Shown here: piece by piece, positions 8,411 through 16,863 of the stretch
Layout: each line of letters begins with the position of its first letter
How positions within the stretch are numbered: the stretch's first letter is position 1
Origin: Amycolatopsis sacchari
Lineage (GTDB): Bacteria > Actinomycetota > Actinomycetes > Mycobacteriales > Pseudonocardiaceae
Length of the DNA stretch: 64,000 nucleotides
Reading direction: 5' to 3'
Assembly: GCF_900114035.1 (NCBI RefSeq)
Contig: NZ_FORP01000001.1
Coordinates: forward strand, 744,001 to 808,000
The notes under the pieces: generated by a model
Databases searched by the model: none
Told to the model about the DNA's origin: nothing
Seen by the model: the letters and a program-made list of their open reading frames with translations, nothing else
Translations under genes and position numbers: made by a program

Positions 8411-8976
8411 GGGGTCCTCCTCAGGTGTAGTACCGCCCACTCCCGGTCCCACAGCGCGCGCCGGTGCCGGTCCAGCAGGGCGCGGGAGGCGAGGAACGCA
8501 CCGCCGACGACCGCGGAGAACCCCAGCCAGGTCATCAGCGCGGTCATGACCCCGACCACGACGAGATCTCCCGGCTGCGGCGGTGGCGCCACCGGGTTTC
8601 CGGTCGCGTCGAGCCAGACCGGCACCCGCGTGCCTTTCGCCGTACCGCGGTCGGCGGAGATCGTCCCGGTGCGTTCGCTGCCATCGGCCAGCTGCCACGC
8701 CGCTACGACCGCGGCCCGGCTGTCGAGGGGAACTCCTTGGGGTGTAACGGCTTCAGGTGGGGCGTCGGCCAGCAGCACCGCGGTCGCGGGCCGCCGGTCC
8801 GTCGCGGCCTCGGCCGCGCGCCGGTCGGCGTAGGTCTGTGAGCCGAACGCGCAGGCGAACGGGACCGCCGCGAGAACCAGCGCCACCACGAAGACGAGCA
8901 GCGCGCTCTCCAGCCGGTCCACCGGCCGCACGAGCGGGTTCGGCGTCACGTGTGCCGTTCTCCACCACCGTTTCAT
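8407..8976 (-). CDS. Rv1733c-like two-helix membrane protein
   Basis: 189 residues. Short basic N-terminus, a membrane helix at about 24-46 (ALLVFVVALVLAAVPFACAF), a soluble loop of about 90 residues, a second helix near 140-165, and a basic tail. Length, layout and the loop pattern (P-V-W-L-D-x-x-G) match the M. tuberculosis DosR-regulon protein Rv1733c and its actinobacterial relatives, whose function is unknown. It is the first gene of the six-gene minus-strand operon. It is divergent from the Hrp1-like CBS gene, with a DevR-type box between them. Confidence 0.82.
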   Translation of the reverse strand: MKRWWRTAHVTPNPLVRPVDRLESALLVFVVALVLAAVPFACAFGSQTYADRRAAEAATDRRPATAVLLADAPPEAVTPQGVPLDSRAAVVAAWQLADGSERTGTISADRGTAKGTRVPVWLDATGNPVAPPPQPGDLVVVGVMTALMTWLGFSAVVGGAFLASRALLDRHRRALWDREWAVLHLRRTP

Positions 8977-9010
8977 GCCTCGAAGGTTCCGCACCGCACG
9001 GGTGGCGGCG

Positions 9011-9028
9011 AAGGGTCGTTGGTCCTTT
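9011..9028. promoter_or_regulatory. DevR-type box between Rv1733c-like operon and CBS gene
   Basis: AAGGGTCGTTGGTCCTTT (other strand AAAGGACCAACGACCCTT) is centred about 43 bases before the ATG at 8976 and about 87 before the ATG at 9107. It is almost the same word as the box at 34036-34054 (GGGGACCAACGACCTTT). Confidence 0.7.
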
Positions 9029-9106
9029 CCGGCGGTGCCCGAGGCCCTGTCCCGGTCAGCACTGGTGCCTCTGTTCCGGCGGCCGTGCGGGCGCGAAGCT
9101 CGGGTC

Positions 9107-9523
9107 ATGCGAGCGAGCGACATCATGAGCAGCCCGGTGTTCGGCGTCACCGCCGATGCCGGCATCGAGGAAGCGGCCGCGCTGATGCTGGAGCGCGGGT
9201 TCACCACGCTGCCGGTGGTCACCGGCGAAGGGCGGCTGCTCGGTGTGGTGACCGAGGCGGACCTCGTCGGCGCCCGGTTCGTGCCCGGCGCCCGAGGCGA
9301 GCCCGCTCCCGACAGCGGCACGATCCCCGGCCTCGCACCGAGGCGCGTCCGGCAGCTCGTGCACACCGTTCCACCGGTGCCCGTCACCACGGAGCTGACG
9401 GACGTCATCGCGATCATGGTCGACTCGGGTCGCCGCTGCGTGCCCGTGGTGGCCGACGGGAACCGCCTGGTGGGCATGATCAGCTGGCGGGACGTGCTGG
9501 CGCAGTTGCTCCCGCGCACCTGA
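9107..9523 (+). CDS. CBS-pair protein, Hrp1-like
   Basis: 138 residues, close to the 143 of M. tuberculosis hypoxic response protein Hrp1 (Rv2626c). Two CBS motifs fill the protein: RASDIMSSPVFGVTADAG...LPVVTGEGRLLGVVTEADLV, and VRQLVHTVPPVPVTTELTDV...VPVVADGNRLVGMISWRDVL. There is no BON or other appended domain. Such CBS pairs usually bind AMP/ADP/ATP. The ATG at 9107 begins the MRASDIM signature that opens the related proteins; no strong ribosome site precedes it. Confidence 0.88.
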   Translation: MRASDIMSSPVFGVTADAGIEEAAALMLERGFTTLPVVTGEGRLLGVVTEADLVGARFVPGARGEPAPDSGTIPGLAPRRVRQLVHTVPPVPVTTELTDVIAIMVDSGRRCVPVVADGNRLVGMISWRDVLAQLLPRT

Positions 9524-9604
9524 GGAAGGGCGCGGGAGCGGCAGCGGATCGCCCGTTTCCCGTACGGACGATGACGGGGAGGAACTGGGGGAATCAGCAC
9601 CCGC

Positions 9605-10498
9605 TCACGGGCGGACCACCAGCACGGGGCAGCGGGCGTGGTGCAGGAGCGCCTGGCTCGTCGAGCCCAGCAGCATGCCCTGGAAGCCGCCCCGGCCGTG
9701 ACTGCCGACGACCACCAGCTGCGCCTTCCCGCTCCACTCCAGCAAGCAGTGCCGCGGCCTGTCCTTCAGCACCACGCGATCCACCCGCACGTCCGGGTAC
9801 TTCTCCTGCCAGCCCGCCAGGCATTCGGCGAGCACACGGGCCTGTTCCTCCCGCGTCGGCGCGGTCTCGACGAGCCCGTATTGGACGGGAAGGGTCACGT
9901 AGTCGGCGTCGCTCCACGAGTGGACCGCCACGAGCGGCACCCCGCGCCGCGAAGCCGCGTCGAAGGCGACCTCCAGCGCCCGCGCGCTCGCTGGGCTGCC
10001 GTCGACGCCGACGACCACCGGCCCGCCCGGTGTCCCGGGTGGACGGACCACCACGACCGGACAGGCGGCGTGCGCGACGACCGAGACCGCGGTGGAGCCG
10101 GTCAGCATCCCGCGGTAGCCTCCACGGCCGGACGCGCCGAGCACGACCATCAGCGCCCGTCGCGACTCGTCGAGCAGCAACGGGACGGGCTGGTGCCGGG
10201 CCCGTTCGGTCCGCAGCGGAACCCGCGGCGCGACCTCGCGGGCCACCGCGGCCGCGCGCACCAGGTCCGCCTTCGCCGCCTGCTCGACCGAGTCGACCGG
10301 CACAGGTGGGACGGGACCGCCCTCGCCGTACCACGCGATCGCCGGATCGAACCCGGACACCAGGTGCAGCCCGGCGTGCCGGCTCGCCGCCTCGCGCGCC
10401 GCCCAGCGGACGGCTTCGAGCGCCCGCGCGGATCCGTCGACGCCGACGACGATCCCGCCGACGGCACGCTCATCCTCCATTGTGGATACGACAGGCAT
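9605..10498 (-). CDS. Tandem-domain universal stress protein
   Basis: 297 residues, two UspA domains: [20 protein letters not shown] with GASGRGGYRGMLTGSTAV, then [20 protein letters not shown] with GSHGRGGFQGMLLGSTSQ. Both nucleotide signatures are intact. GAAGGAGGACGAC before the ATG at 10498 supports the long start rather than the internal Met at residue 7. It is the third gene of the minus-strand set USP-CBS/BON-USP (12077 to 9605). Confidence 0.92.
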   Translation of the reverse strand: MPVVSTMEDERAVGGIVVGVDGSARALEAVRWAAREAASRHAGLHLVSGFDPAIAWYGEGGPVPPVPVDSVEQAAKADLVRAAAVAREVAPRVPLRTERARHQPVPLLLDESRRALMVVLGASGRGGYRGMLTGSTAVSVVAHAACPVVVVRPPGTPGGPVVVGVDGSPASARALEVAFDAASRRGVPLVAVHSWSDADYVTLPVQYGLVETAPTREEQARVLAECLAGWQEKYPDVRVDRVVLKDRPRHCLLEWSGKAQLVVVGSHGRGGFQGMLLGSTSQALLHHARCPVLVVRP

Positions 10499-10509
10499 GT
10501 CGTCCTCCT

Positions 10510-11175
10510 TCAGACCGCCCCGGCGTCGTCCACGTCGAACTTCAGCTCGTCGTACACCGCGACGACACCGGGAATGGCTTCGGTCAGAGCCACCGCGCGG
10601 CGGGCCTCGCTGCGCAGTTCCACCGACCCCCTCAGCGTCACCTCACCATCGCGCACCCGGGCACTCGTCCGGTCGGGATCCGCCCACAGGCACCGGCGCA
10701 GCACGTCCTGCTCGACCTGCTCGCGCAGCTCCTCGTCGGAGCGCAGGAACACGTGCAGCAGGTCCCGTTTGGACAGTACGCCGACGAGCCGGCCGGAGCC
10801 GTCGACGACGTACAGCCGCCGCAGCCCCTGGCGCAGCAGGCGCCGCGCGGCGGCCGCGGCCGGTTCCTCGCGGCCGATCACGTGAACCCGGTCGCTCATC
10901 ACGTCCCGCGCCGTCGTTCCCCTGCCGCGGTCCCAGCGCCGCCAGCGAGCGCGGGAAGCCAGCACCGACGGGGGCTCGGCCTTTTCGCGCTGGCCTTCCT
11001 TCAGCAGCAGGTCGGTCTCCGACACCACGCCGACCGGGTGGTCGCCGCCGTCGAGCACGGGCACCGAGCCGATCTTGTACTCGGTGAGGATCGCGACCAG
11101 GTTCTTGAACGGAGTCATGGGCGACACCGTGACGACCGGATGGGTCATCAGGTCCGCCACCAGCGGCTTCCGCAC
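10510..11175 (-). CDS. CBS-pair plus BON domain protein
   Basis: 221 residues. CBS 1: VADLMTHPVVTVSPMTPFKNLVAIL; CBS 2: ARDVMSDRVHVIGREEPAAA with LYVVDGSGRLVGVLSKRDLLHVF. The C-terminal BON domain (about 150-221) contains VRDGEVTLRGSVELRSEARRA...IPGVVAVYDEL. GTG at 11175 is preferred because AGGAGGTG lies seven bases upstream. An in-frame GTG at 11184 overlaps the USP stop codon but has no spacing for a ribosome site. Same architecture as the CBS-BON protein at 24977. Confidence 0.9.
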   Translation of the reverse strand: MRKPLVADLMTHPVVTVSPMTPFKNLVAILTEYKIGSVPVLDGGDHPVGVVSETDLLLKEGQREKAEPPSVLASRARWRRWDRGRGTTARDVMSDRVHVIGREEPAAAAARRLLRQGLRRLYVVDGSGRLVGVLSKRDLLHVFLRSDEELREQVEQDVLRRCLWADPDRTSARVRDGEVTLRGSVELRSEARRAVALTEAIPGVVAVYDELKFDVDDAGAV

Positions 11176-11180
11176 CGGCC

Positions 11181-12077
11181 TCACCTCCTGTGCCGCGCGA
11201 CGAGGACCGGGCACAACGCATACGACATGACCCCCTGGCTCGTGGAACCCAGCAGCAGGCCCGAAAACCCACCCCGGCCCCGGCTGCCGACCACGAGCAA
11301 CTGCGCGCGGTCGGCCACGTCGAGCAGTGCCGCCGACGGCCTGCCCCGGGTGATCACCCGCTCCACCGCGACCTCCGGGAACTTCTCCTGCCACCCGGCC
11401 AGCCGTTCGGCGAGCACCTCGGACTCCCTCGCCTCGACCGCGGCCTCGTCGGGGGTCCAGTGGGTCTCCTCAAACACCGCGGACAGGAACGCGTCGTCCC
11501 AGGCGTGCACCGCCATCAGCGGCACATCCCGCCATGACGCCTCCTCGAAGGCGATCGCCACGGCCTCCTCGCTCGACGACGACCCGTCGACGCCCACCAC
11601 GACCGGCCCCTCCGACGGCGGTTCGTCGTCCCCCGCGTGCCCGCGCACCAGCGCGACCGGACACGCGGCGTGCGCGCTGAGGGCGATCGACAACGATCCC
11701 GCGAACACCCGCGCCAGCGGCCGCAGCCCCGGTGTGCCGAGGACGAGCAGCGGCGCCGCCTTCGACTCGTCCAGCAGTACCTCACCCGGTGCTTCGCGGC
11801 TCAGGACGAGCTCGACGGGCAACTCCGGCGCGACTTCCCGGACGGCATCGCGGGCCGCCCGCAGCAGGCGGTGCCCGCGCATCCGGACCACCTCCAGCAG
11901 GTCGTCGCCGACCGGCAGGCCACGCGGGTAGTGCAGGGACCGCTCGTCGGTCGCGTGGACCAGCCGCAGTCCGCGGTGGCGTCGCACCGCCTCCCGCGCG
12001 GCCCAGCGAGCGGCGTGCAGCGCACCAGGCGCCGCGTCCACGCCGACGGCCAGCATGCCCGTGTTGTTGTCCACCAT
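11181..12077 (-). CDS. Tandem-domain universal stress protein
   Basis: 298 residues with two UspA domains. Domain 1 (MLAVGVDAAPGALHAARWAA) is atypical: its expected nucleotide loop reads GTPGLRPLARVFAGSLS, and the usual DGS after VGV is DAA, so ATP binding by this half may be weak. Domain 2 ([38 protein letters not shown]) is canonical. GAGGAGCGAACGGCG precedes the ATG at 12077. It is first in its operon, with a DevR-type box about 95 bases upstream. Confidence 0.9.
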   Translation of the reverse strand: MVDNNTGMLAVGVDAAPGALHAARWAAREAVRRHRGLRLVHATDERSLHYPRGLPVGDDLLEVVRMRGHRLLRAARDAVREVAPELPVELVLSREAPGEVLLDESKAAPLLVLGTPGLRPLARVFAGSLSIALSAHAACPVALVRGHAGDDEPPSEGPVVVGVDGSSSSEEAVAIAFEEASWRDVPLMAVHAWDDAFLSAVFEETHWTPDEAAVEARESEVLAERLAGWQEKFPEVAVERVITRGRPSAALLDVADRAQLLVVGSRGRGGFSGLLLGSTSQGVMSYALCPVLVARHRR

Positions 12078-12163
12078 CGCCGTTCGCTCCTCTTTTCCTT
12101 GTCACTCAAGCGAAAGCTAGCCGCATCGCGGCACAGCGACGGCGGGCGTTCGTCCTCCGCCCA

Positions 12164-12181
12164 GAGGACTTTGTCCCCCAG
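12164..12181. promoter_or_regulatory. DevR-type box between USP operon and DoxX-like gene
   Basis: GAGGACTTTGTCCCCCAG is a good match to the palindromic GGGACTTTNGTCCC pattern. It lies 86 bases before the minus-strand USP start and 54 bases before the plus-strand DoxX-like start, so it could serve both. Confidence 0.7.
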
Positions 12182-12235
12182 ACTCCCTCCGCGCCGGGGA
12201 GTGGAATCCGGGGCGGAGCGAGGAGAGGAGATCCG

Positions 12236-12841
12236 ATGTCCATTCAGTACGACCCCAAGCTCAACGACGAACTGCAGGTGCCGCCCCAGCGCGCGGCGCA
12301 GACCGCCCGCGTGCACGGCGCGGTGATGACCCCGACCGCGGCGAAGGTGATGGCCGTGCTGCGGGTGGCCACCGGGCTGGTCTTCCTGTGGGCGTTCCTG
12401 GACAAGACCTTCGGCTGGGGCTACTCGACCACGTCGGCACAGGCGTGGATCAACGGCGGCTCGCCGACCAAGGGGTTCCTCAGCCACGTCGACGTCGGCC
12501 CCTTCGCGGGCACGCTGCGCTCGTGGGCCGGAGCGCCCTGGGCGGACTGGCTGTTCATGACCGGCCTGCTCGCCATCGGACTCGCCGTGGTCCTCGGGAT
12601 CGGCCTGCGCGTCGCCGCCGTGACCGGCACGCTGATGCTGCTGCTGATGTGGGTCGCCGAGTGGCCGCTCGACCGGTTCACCGAAGCGGGCCAGCCCAGC
12701 GGCTCGACCAACCCGATCATCGACTACCACCTGCTCTACGCGATCGCGCTCATCGCGCTGGCCGCGGTCTACGCCGGCAACACCTGGGGCTTCGGCCGCC
12801 GGTGGGCGCAGGTCGTGCGGCAGCGCCGCTGGCTGCTCTGA
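12236..12841 (+). CDS. DoxX/DoxD-like membrane protein
   Basis: 201 residues with four membrane helices. The first is VLRVATGLVFLWAFLDKTFGWG; the others fall at about 100-125, 125-145 and 165-185, with the family pattern of a long loop containing AWINGGSPTKGFL. DoxX/DoxD proteins are quinone-linked membrane subunits (thiosulfate:quinone oxidoreductase in archaea) or have unknown redox roles in bacteria. GAGGAGAGGAGATCCG gives a clear ribosome site before the ATG. It is monocistronic, followed by a strong hairpin. Its exact activity is not known. Confidence 0.82.
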   Translation: MSIQYDPKLNDELQVPPQRAAQTARVHGAVMTPTAAKVMAVLRVATGLVFLWAFLDKTFGWGYSTTSAQAWINGGSPTKGFLSHVDVGPFAGTLRSWAGAPWADWLFMTGLLAIGLAVVLGIGLRVAAVTGTLMLLLMWVAEWPLDRFTEAGQPSGSTNPIIDYHLLYAIALIALAAVYAGNTWGFGRRWAQVVRQRRWLL

Positions 12842-12853
12842 AAGCGTGGCTCG

Positions 12854-12895
12854 GCGTAGTGGGGGCCCGGGCGTTCGTCCGGGCCCCCACTACGC
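12854..12895. terminator. Strong hairpin terminator
   Basis: A perfect 17-bp stem, GCGTAGTGGGGGCCCGG (12854-12870) with CCGGGCCCCCACTACGC (12879-12895), and the loop GCGTTCGT. It lies between the convergent DoxX-like gene and the small membrane protein at 12918, so it probably serves both strands. Confidence 0.85.
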
Positions 12896-12917
12896 GACGG
12901 GTGCCGCCGCCGCGGGG

Positions 12918-13076
12918 TCACCGCCGCGCCGTCCGCTTGCCACCGGAGGCGAGCGCGCCCAGGAGATCGATGGCGAGGCAGACGAACAACGCGACGCCCC
13001 AGTTGTTCCACGGGCCCCAGGAGGCCACCTCGGGTGTGCGGTAGATCAGCCACACGATCAGCCAGATGACGGTCAT
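12918..13076 (-). CDS. Small hydrophobic hypothetical protein
   Basis: 52 residues, MTVIWLIVWLIYRTPEVASW at the start and a second hydrophobic stretch (WGVALFVCLAIDLLGALAS), so probably two membrane segments with a basic C-terminus. GGTGAGG three bases before the ATG at 13076 supports the start. Divergent from the SRPBCC-like gene with DevR-type boxes between. Family not recognised. Confidence 0.72.
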   Translation of the reverse strand: MTVIWLIVWLIYRTPEVASWGPWNNWGVALFVCLAIDLLGALASGGKRTARR

Positions 13077-13123
13077 CGTCCTCACCTCGGGCGCGACGCT
13101 ACGGCCGGGGTGGGCGCCGGTCT

Positions 13124-13161
13124 GGGGCTGTTGGGCCCCTGTCCGGGGGACCTTCGGCCGC
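13124..13161. promoter_or_regulatory. Two DevR-type boxes upstream of SRPBCC-like gene
   Basis: GGGGCTGTTGGGCCCCT (13125-13141) and GGGGGACCTTCGGCCGC (13145-13161). The second closely follows the GGGACTTTCGGCCC form of the DosR site. Located between the divergent genes at 13076 and 13218. Confidence 0.7.
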
Positions 13162-13217
13162 TGCCCGCCACCCGTCCCCCCGGGTGGACTCCGGGGCACG
13201 CACCGGAAGGAGTCGCC

Positions 13218-13820
13218 ATGAGCACCACCGAAGGCCTGCCCACGCTGCTCGCCGACCGCTTCGCGCCGCACTACGACTTCATGCAGACCCGGCACCTGGT
13301 GGCCGCGGCTCCTGCGGAGCGGGCGTACCACGCCCTGCGCGCGCTCGACTTCACGGAGGTGGGCGGCGGGTTCGTCGACGCCGCGTTCCGCGTCCGCGAG
13401 CTACCGGAACGGTGGCACAACCGCCACCACCGGATGCCCCGCAGGCCGACCAGGCTGACGATCGACGACATGACCGCGGGCTCCGAGTGGGTCGTCCTCG
13501 GGGAACGGCCGGGCACCGAGATCGCGGCCGGCGTGGGCGGCCGGTTCTGGAAACCGGTCGTCGAGTGGCGGCGGATCGAACCGGAGGAGTTCGCGTCGTT
13601 CTCCGAGCCCGGCTGGGGCAAGATCGTCTTTTCGCTGTCGGCACTGCCCTACGGCCGGGCGCGGGCCGTGCTCACCTACGACGTCCGGGTGGCGCTCGCC
13701 GACCGCGCGAGCCAGGCGAAGTTCCGCGCCTACTGGACCGTGGCGGCGCCTCTCGTCGGGGCCGTGCAGAACGCGACACTGCGCACGGCCGCGCGGCACG
13801 CCGAGCAGCCGGAGGGCTGA
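13218..13820 (+). CDS. SRPBCC/START-like protein of unknown function
   Basis: 200 residues. The pattern RHLVAAAPAERAYHALRALDF near 25-45 (an opening strand then helix), a string of beta-strands ending EFASFSEPGWGKIVFSLSALPYG, and a long C-terminal helix suggest an SRPBCC-type ligand-binding fold. I cannot name a ligand. GGAAGGAG precedes the ATG at 13218. It ends 22 bases before the convergent nitroreductase gene. Confidence 0.75.
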   Translation: MSTTEGLPTLLADRFAPHYDFMQTRHLVAAAPAERAYHALRALDFTEVGGGFVDAAFRVRELPERWHNRHHRMPRRPTRLTIDDMTAGSEWVVLGERPGTEIAAGVGGRFWKPVVEWRRIEPEEFASFSEPGWGKIVFSLSALPYGRARAVLTYDVRVALADRASQAKFRAYWTVAAPLVGAVQNATLRTAARHAEQPEG

Positions 13821-13842
13821 GGACCGGGATCGCCGCTACCTC

Positions 13843-14820
13843 TCAACGGGAGGCGCCACCCCGCCGCACAACCGCTTCCGCCGGACGGCGTCCCGTTCCT
13901 GGGCTGGGGAACCCGTAGCCGAACCGCAGCATGGCCTGCGGGTGCGCGCGGCCGCCGACCAGTGCGCGCAGCGCCGTGCGGGTGGCAGGCACCTCGACGG
14001 GCTGCGACAGGAACGATGCGCTGATCCCTTGTGACGCGGCCGTCAGCAGGACCCGCTGCATTGCCTGGCCGGTGCGCAGGTGTGCCAGGGCCGTGTCGGT
14101 GTACGAGGCCAGCACCGCCACCAGCGGCTGCTGTTCGTAAGGCCGTTCCGCCCGGGTGTCCTCGTCCGCGTACTGCCGGAGGGACAGCAGGCTGCCCACC
14201 GCCGGCCGCGGTCCCCCGGCGAGCACCGGCACGCCGTCCTCGCGGTCACGCCCCTCGACCGTCCACCGCCGAAGCTCCTCGCGGAACGCCGGGTCCTGGC
14301 TCTGCACGTGCTCGGCGCGGCGCAGCAGCCTCGCGGCTTCGTCGAGGCGCGCGGGCTCCTCGAGCACGAACAGCTCCGCGCCCTCCACCCGCGCGGCCCG
14401 CACCAGTGACTCCCGCACCCGCACCGGCACCGGCTGGTCGGTGAACGGACGCCGGTTGCTGCGGCGGCGGAAGACCGCCCTCGCCAGCACCTCGTCAGCG
14501 GGAGCGGGGTGGTGCACCCCGCCCGCGCCGACGAGCGCGACGAGCTCCGGGCGCTCGTGGTCCGGCAGCAGGTGGACCACGGACCTGCGCCCCGCGGCCC
14601 GCAGGGCGACCCGCATGTTCAGGACCGCGGCGCCGCACGACAGGCGGGCCTCCCGGCCGTCGGGGTCGACGACGCCGAGCACCCGCCGCGGGTCGAGGAA
14701 CACCGCGATCCGGTCACCGTCGAACTCGAAGCTCCACGGCTGGGTGTTGTGCGGTGAAGGCGCCCGCACGGCGGCTTCCAGTGCCGCGGTCAGCGGGCCG
14801 GAGAGACCGGAACCAGGCAT
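13843..14820 (-). CDS. Acg-type nitroreductase family protein
   Basis: 325 residues. LEAAVRAPSPHNTQPWSFEF at the N-terminus, FRRRSNRRPFTDQPVP near 117-132, and LRFGYGFPSPG near the C-terminus give the family core. It is the third such paralogue in the window; the three share the N-terminal PS-x-HN-x-x-PW motif. CGGAGGAGGAATGAG precedes the ATG. A probable DevR box lies about 60 bases upstream. Confidence 0.88.
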   Translation of the reverse strand: MPGSGLSGPLTAALEAAVRAPSPHNTQPWSFEFDGDRIAVFLDPRRVLGVVDPDGREARLSCGAAVLNMRVALRAAGRRSVVHLLPDHERPELVALVGAGGVHHPAPADEVLARAVFRRRSNRRPFTDQPVPVRVRESLVRAARVEGAELFVLEEPARLDEAARLLRRAEHVQSQDPAFREELRRWTVEGRDREDGVPVLAGGPRPAVGSLLSLRQYADEDTRAERPYEQQPLVAVLASYTDTALAHLRTGQAMQRVLLTAASQGISASFLSQPVEVPATRTALRALVGGRAHPQAMLRFGYGFPSPGTGRRPAEAVVRRGGASR

Positions 14821-14879
14821 CTCATTCCTCCTCCGAGGCTGTGGGAGGGATGATCCGCCGAGCCGGCAGCGCTCCGGAG

Positions 14880-14895
14880 AGGCCGACGTCCCCGG
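14880..14895. promoter_or_regulatory. Probable DevR-type box upstream of nitroreductase
   Basis: The minus strand reads CCGGGGACGTCGGCCT, one base from GGGACTTCGGCC. It is 60-75 bases before the nitroreductase ATG. It also lies just beyond the 3' end of the DUF2231 gene (14911), so it would serve only the nitroreductase. Confidence 0.5.
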
Positions 14896-14910
14896 TCCAC
14901 GGGACCTCCG

Positions 14911-15417
14911 TCAGCCGTCGTCGCCCTCGTGCTGGGGCGCGGTGTACTGCACGCCGCTCCACGCGGCGCGGGCACCGGAGTCACCGATGCGCACCACCTG
15001 CACGGCGGACACGACGGCGAGGCCGACCGTGAGCACCACGAGCACCGGCACGACCGCCCGCAGCGGCGGGCGGGCCGCGCCCGGGGCCTCCCGCGGGCGA
15101 CGGGCGAACCAGACCAACGCCGCGAGCACCACCAGCAGGGCGGCGACGAACACCAGCAGCTGGTCGCCCAGGTGCGCGTGCTCACGGATCAGCTCGGTGG
15201 GCACCAGCCGGTCGCGCAGGTCCTCGCCGCTGCTCGTCGCGATCGGGATGCACACCGTCGCGACCGCGGTGACACCCACGGCGAGCCAGCCGTAGCGGCG
15301 GCGCGCGGCGGGCCACAGCGCGACCACGAGCGCGGCCAGCACCGACAGCGGTACCAGGACGACCACCGCGTGCACGACCATGACGTGCAGCGGCAGACCG
15401 GAGATGAAGACAGGCAT
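14911..15417 (-). CDS. DUF2231-like four-helix membrane protein
   Basis: 168 residues. LPLHVMVVHAVVVLVPLSVLA (about 8-28) is the histidine-bearing first helix typical of DUF2231 proteins. It is followed by helices near 43-62, 84-103 and 120-140. The conserved SSGEDLRDRL...HAHLGDQLL segment lies in the first external loop. Histidines H12, H16 and those of the H-A-H loop could bind haem or metal (inference). The start is ATG 15417 after AGGGGGCTTG. Divergent from the ferric-reductase-like gene, so probably a redox partner or co-regulated gene. Confidence 0.82.
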   Translation of the reverse strand: MPVFISGLPLHVMVVHAVVVLVPLSVLAALVVALWPAARRRYGWLAVGVTAVATVCIPIATSSGEDLRDRLVPTELIREHAHLGDQLLVFVAALLVVLAALVWFARRPREAPGAARPPLRAVVPVLVVLTVGLAVVSAVQVVRIGDSGARAAWSGVQYTAPQHEGDDG

Positions 15418-15462
15418 CAAGCCCCCTGTTCGTGCGGCGGACGCGGCACAGCCTGCCGACGG

Positions 15463-15499
15463 TTCCTGGGAGATTCCTGGGAACGCCGAACTTCCCAGG
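15463..15499. promoter_or_regulatory. 11-bp-spaced direct repeat upstream of reductase operon
   Basis: TTCCTGGGA at 15463-15471 is repeated exactly at 15474-15482, one helical turn (11 bp) later. An inverted copy TTCCCAGG follows at 15492-15499. OmpR/PhoB-type regulators bind such tandem repeats, and the operon downstream encodes one. It lies about 35-70 bases before the proposed GTG at 15533. Confidence 0.6.
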
Positions 15500-15532
15500 T
15501 TTCACCCAGAAACCGCGCCGAAACTGGGGTTC

Positions 15533-16852
15533 GTGAACGCGAGATGGTGGCTGACCGCCCTGCTGGGGCTCAACGCGGCGTGGGTCACGGACCTGTTCGT
15601 CCTGGGCCATGAGCTCAGCGCGCCCGCCGGTCCGCTGACCGCGCTGGGCCGCCTCACCGGCCTCTACGGCGCGCTGGCGCTCGTGCTGCAGCTGGTGCTG
15701 ATCTCCCGGCTGCCGTGGCTGGAGAGCCGCCTGGGCCTGGACCGGCTGACGCTGTGGCACCGGTGGACGGGGTTCTGGGTGCTGTGGCTGGTGGTGGCCC
15801 ACGTCGTGTTCATCACCCTCGGCTACGCGTCGCAGGACGGCTCGCCCGTCCTCGCCGAGGTCGGCACCCTCGTGTTCCACACCGACGACGTGCTCATCGC
15901 GACAATCGCGTTCGTCCTGCTGCTGGCGGTCGCCGCGACATCCGCCCGCGTGGCGCGGCGGCGGCTGCGGTACGAGTCGTGGCACCTGGTGCACCTGCTC
16001 GCCTACCTCGCGGTCGTACTGGGGTTCCTGCACCAGGTCACGGTCGGCCAGGACTTCACGGGTTCCCCGATCGGCCGGGTGTACTGGTGGTCGCTCTACG
16101 GGCTCGCACTCGGGCTGATCGCGGTGTCCCGCATCGGCCTGCCACTCGTGCGGAACCTGCGCCACCGGCTGCGCGTGGAGTCCGTGATCCGCGAAAGCCC
16201 AGACGTGGTCTCGGTGGTGATCACCGGGCGGGCGCTCGACGCGCTCCCGGCGCGGGCCGGGCAGTTCTTCCTCTGGCGCTTCCTCACCCCCGGCCACTGG
16301 CACGAAGCCCACCCGTACTCGCTGTCGGCCATGCCGGACGGCCGGAGCCTGAGGATCACCGTCAAAGCGCTCGGGGACGGCAGCGCCTGGCTGCAGACCG
16401 TCCCGCCCGGCACGCGGGTGCTCGCCGAGGGCCCCTACGGCGCGTTCACCGCGCGGCGCCGCACGCGGCGGCGGGTGCTGCTGATCGCCGGCGGGGTGGG
16501 GGTGACCCCGGTCCGCGCACTGCTGGAGGAGTTCGCCCGCGAGCACGACGACATCGCCCTGATCTACCGCGCCAACACCGCGGAGAACGCCGTGCTCGCC
16601 GACGAGCTGCGGCGCCTCGCCTCCCTGTGCGGCGCGCGGATGTTCCTCGTCCTCGGGCCCTCCACGGCGGTCGGCCGCTTCGGTCCGGTGCTGGGTGCCC
16701 GGCACCTGCACGCGATGGTGCCCGACGTCCGCGAGCGCGACGTGTACGTGTGCGGGCCGCCCGGGATGACCGACGCCGTCCGCCGCACCCTCGCCGAGCT
16801 CGGCGTCCCGGCCGGGCAGTGCCACACCGAACGGTTCGCCTTCGCCGCGTGA
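15533..16852 (+). CDS. Ferric-reductase-like flavocytochrome (FAD/NAD(P)H oxidoreductase)
   Basis: 439 residues. The N-terminal half has six membrane helices with paired histidines expected for haem (W-H-R-W-T-G near 77, V-V-A-H-V-V, W-H-L-V-H-L-L near 150, L-H-Q near 167), the ferric-reductase-like transmembrane domain. The C-terminal half is a ferredoxin-reductase-like module: an FAD-binding strand with HPYSLSAMPDG near 260, and NAD-binding LLIAGGVGVTPVRALLEEF near 318 with VYVCGPPGMTDAVRR near 405. It should move electrons from cytosolic NAD(P)H through FAD and haem across the membrane. Start uncertain: GTG 15533 is the first codon clear of the promoter repeat and has only a weak ribosome site; an in-frame upstream extension would cross the divergent gene. 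Confidence 0.87.
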   Translation: MNARWWLTALLGLNAAWVTDLFVLGHELSAPAGPLTALGRLTGLYGALALVLQLVLISRLPWLESRLGLDRLTLWHRWTGFWVLWLVVAHVVFITLGYASQDGSPVLAEVGTLVFHTDDVLIATIAFVLLLAVAATSARVARRRLRYESWHLVHLLAYLAVVLGFLHQVTVGQDFTGSPIGRVYWWSLYGLALGLIAVSRIGLPLVRNLRHRLRVESVIRESPDVVSVVITGRALDALPARAGQFFLWRFLTPGHWHEAHPYSLSAMPDGRSLRITVKALGDGSAWLQTVPPGTRVLAEGPYGAFTARRRTRRRVLLIAGGVGVTPVRALLEEFAREHDDIALIYRANTAENAVLADELRRLASLCGARMFLVLGPSTAVGRFGPVLGARHLHAMVPDVRERDVYVCGPPGMTDAVRRTLAELGVPAGQCHTERFAFAA

Positions 16853-16863
16853 AAGGAGCCCCG

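Noticed and set aside
8950-11931. 993-codon plus-strand frame
   Set aside because: Runs antisense to three USP/CBS genes; low-complexity S/R/P text.
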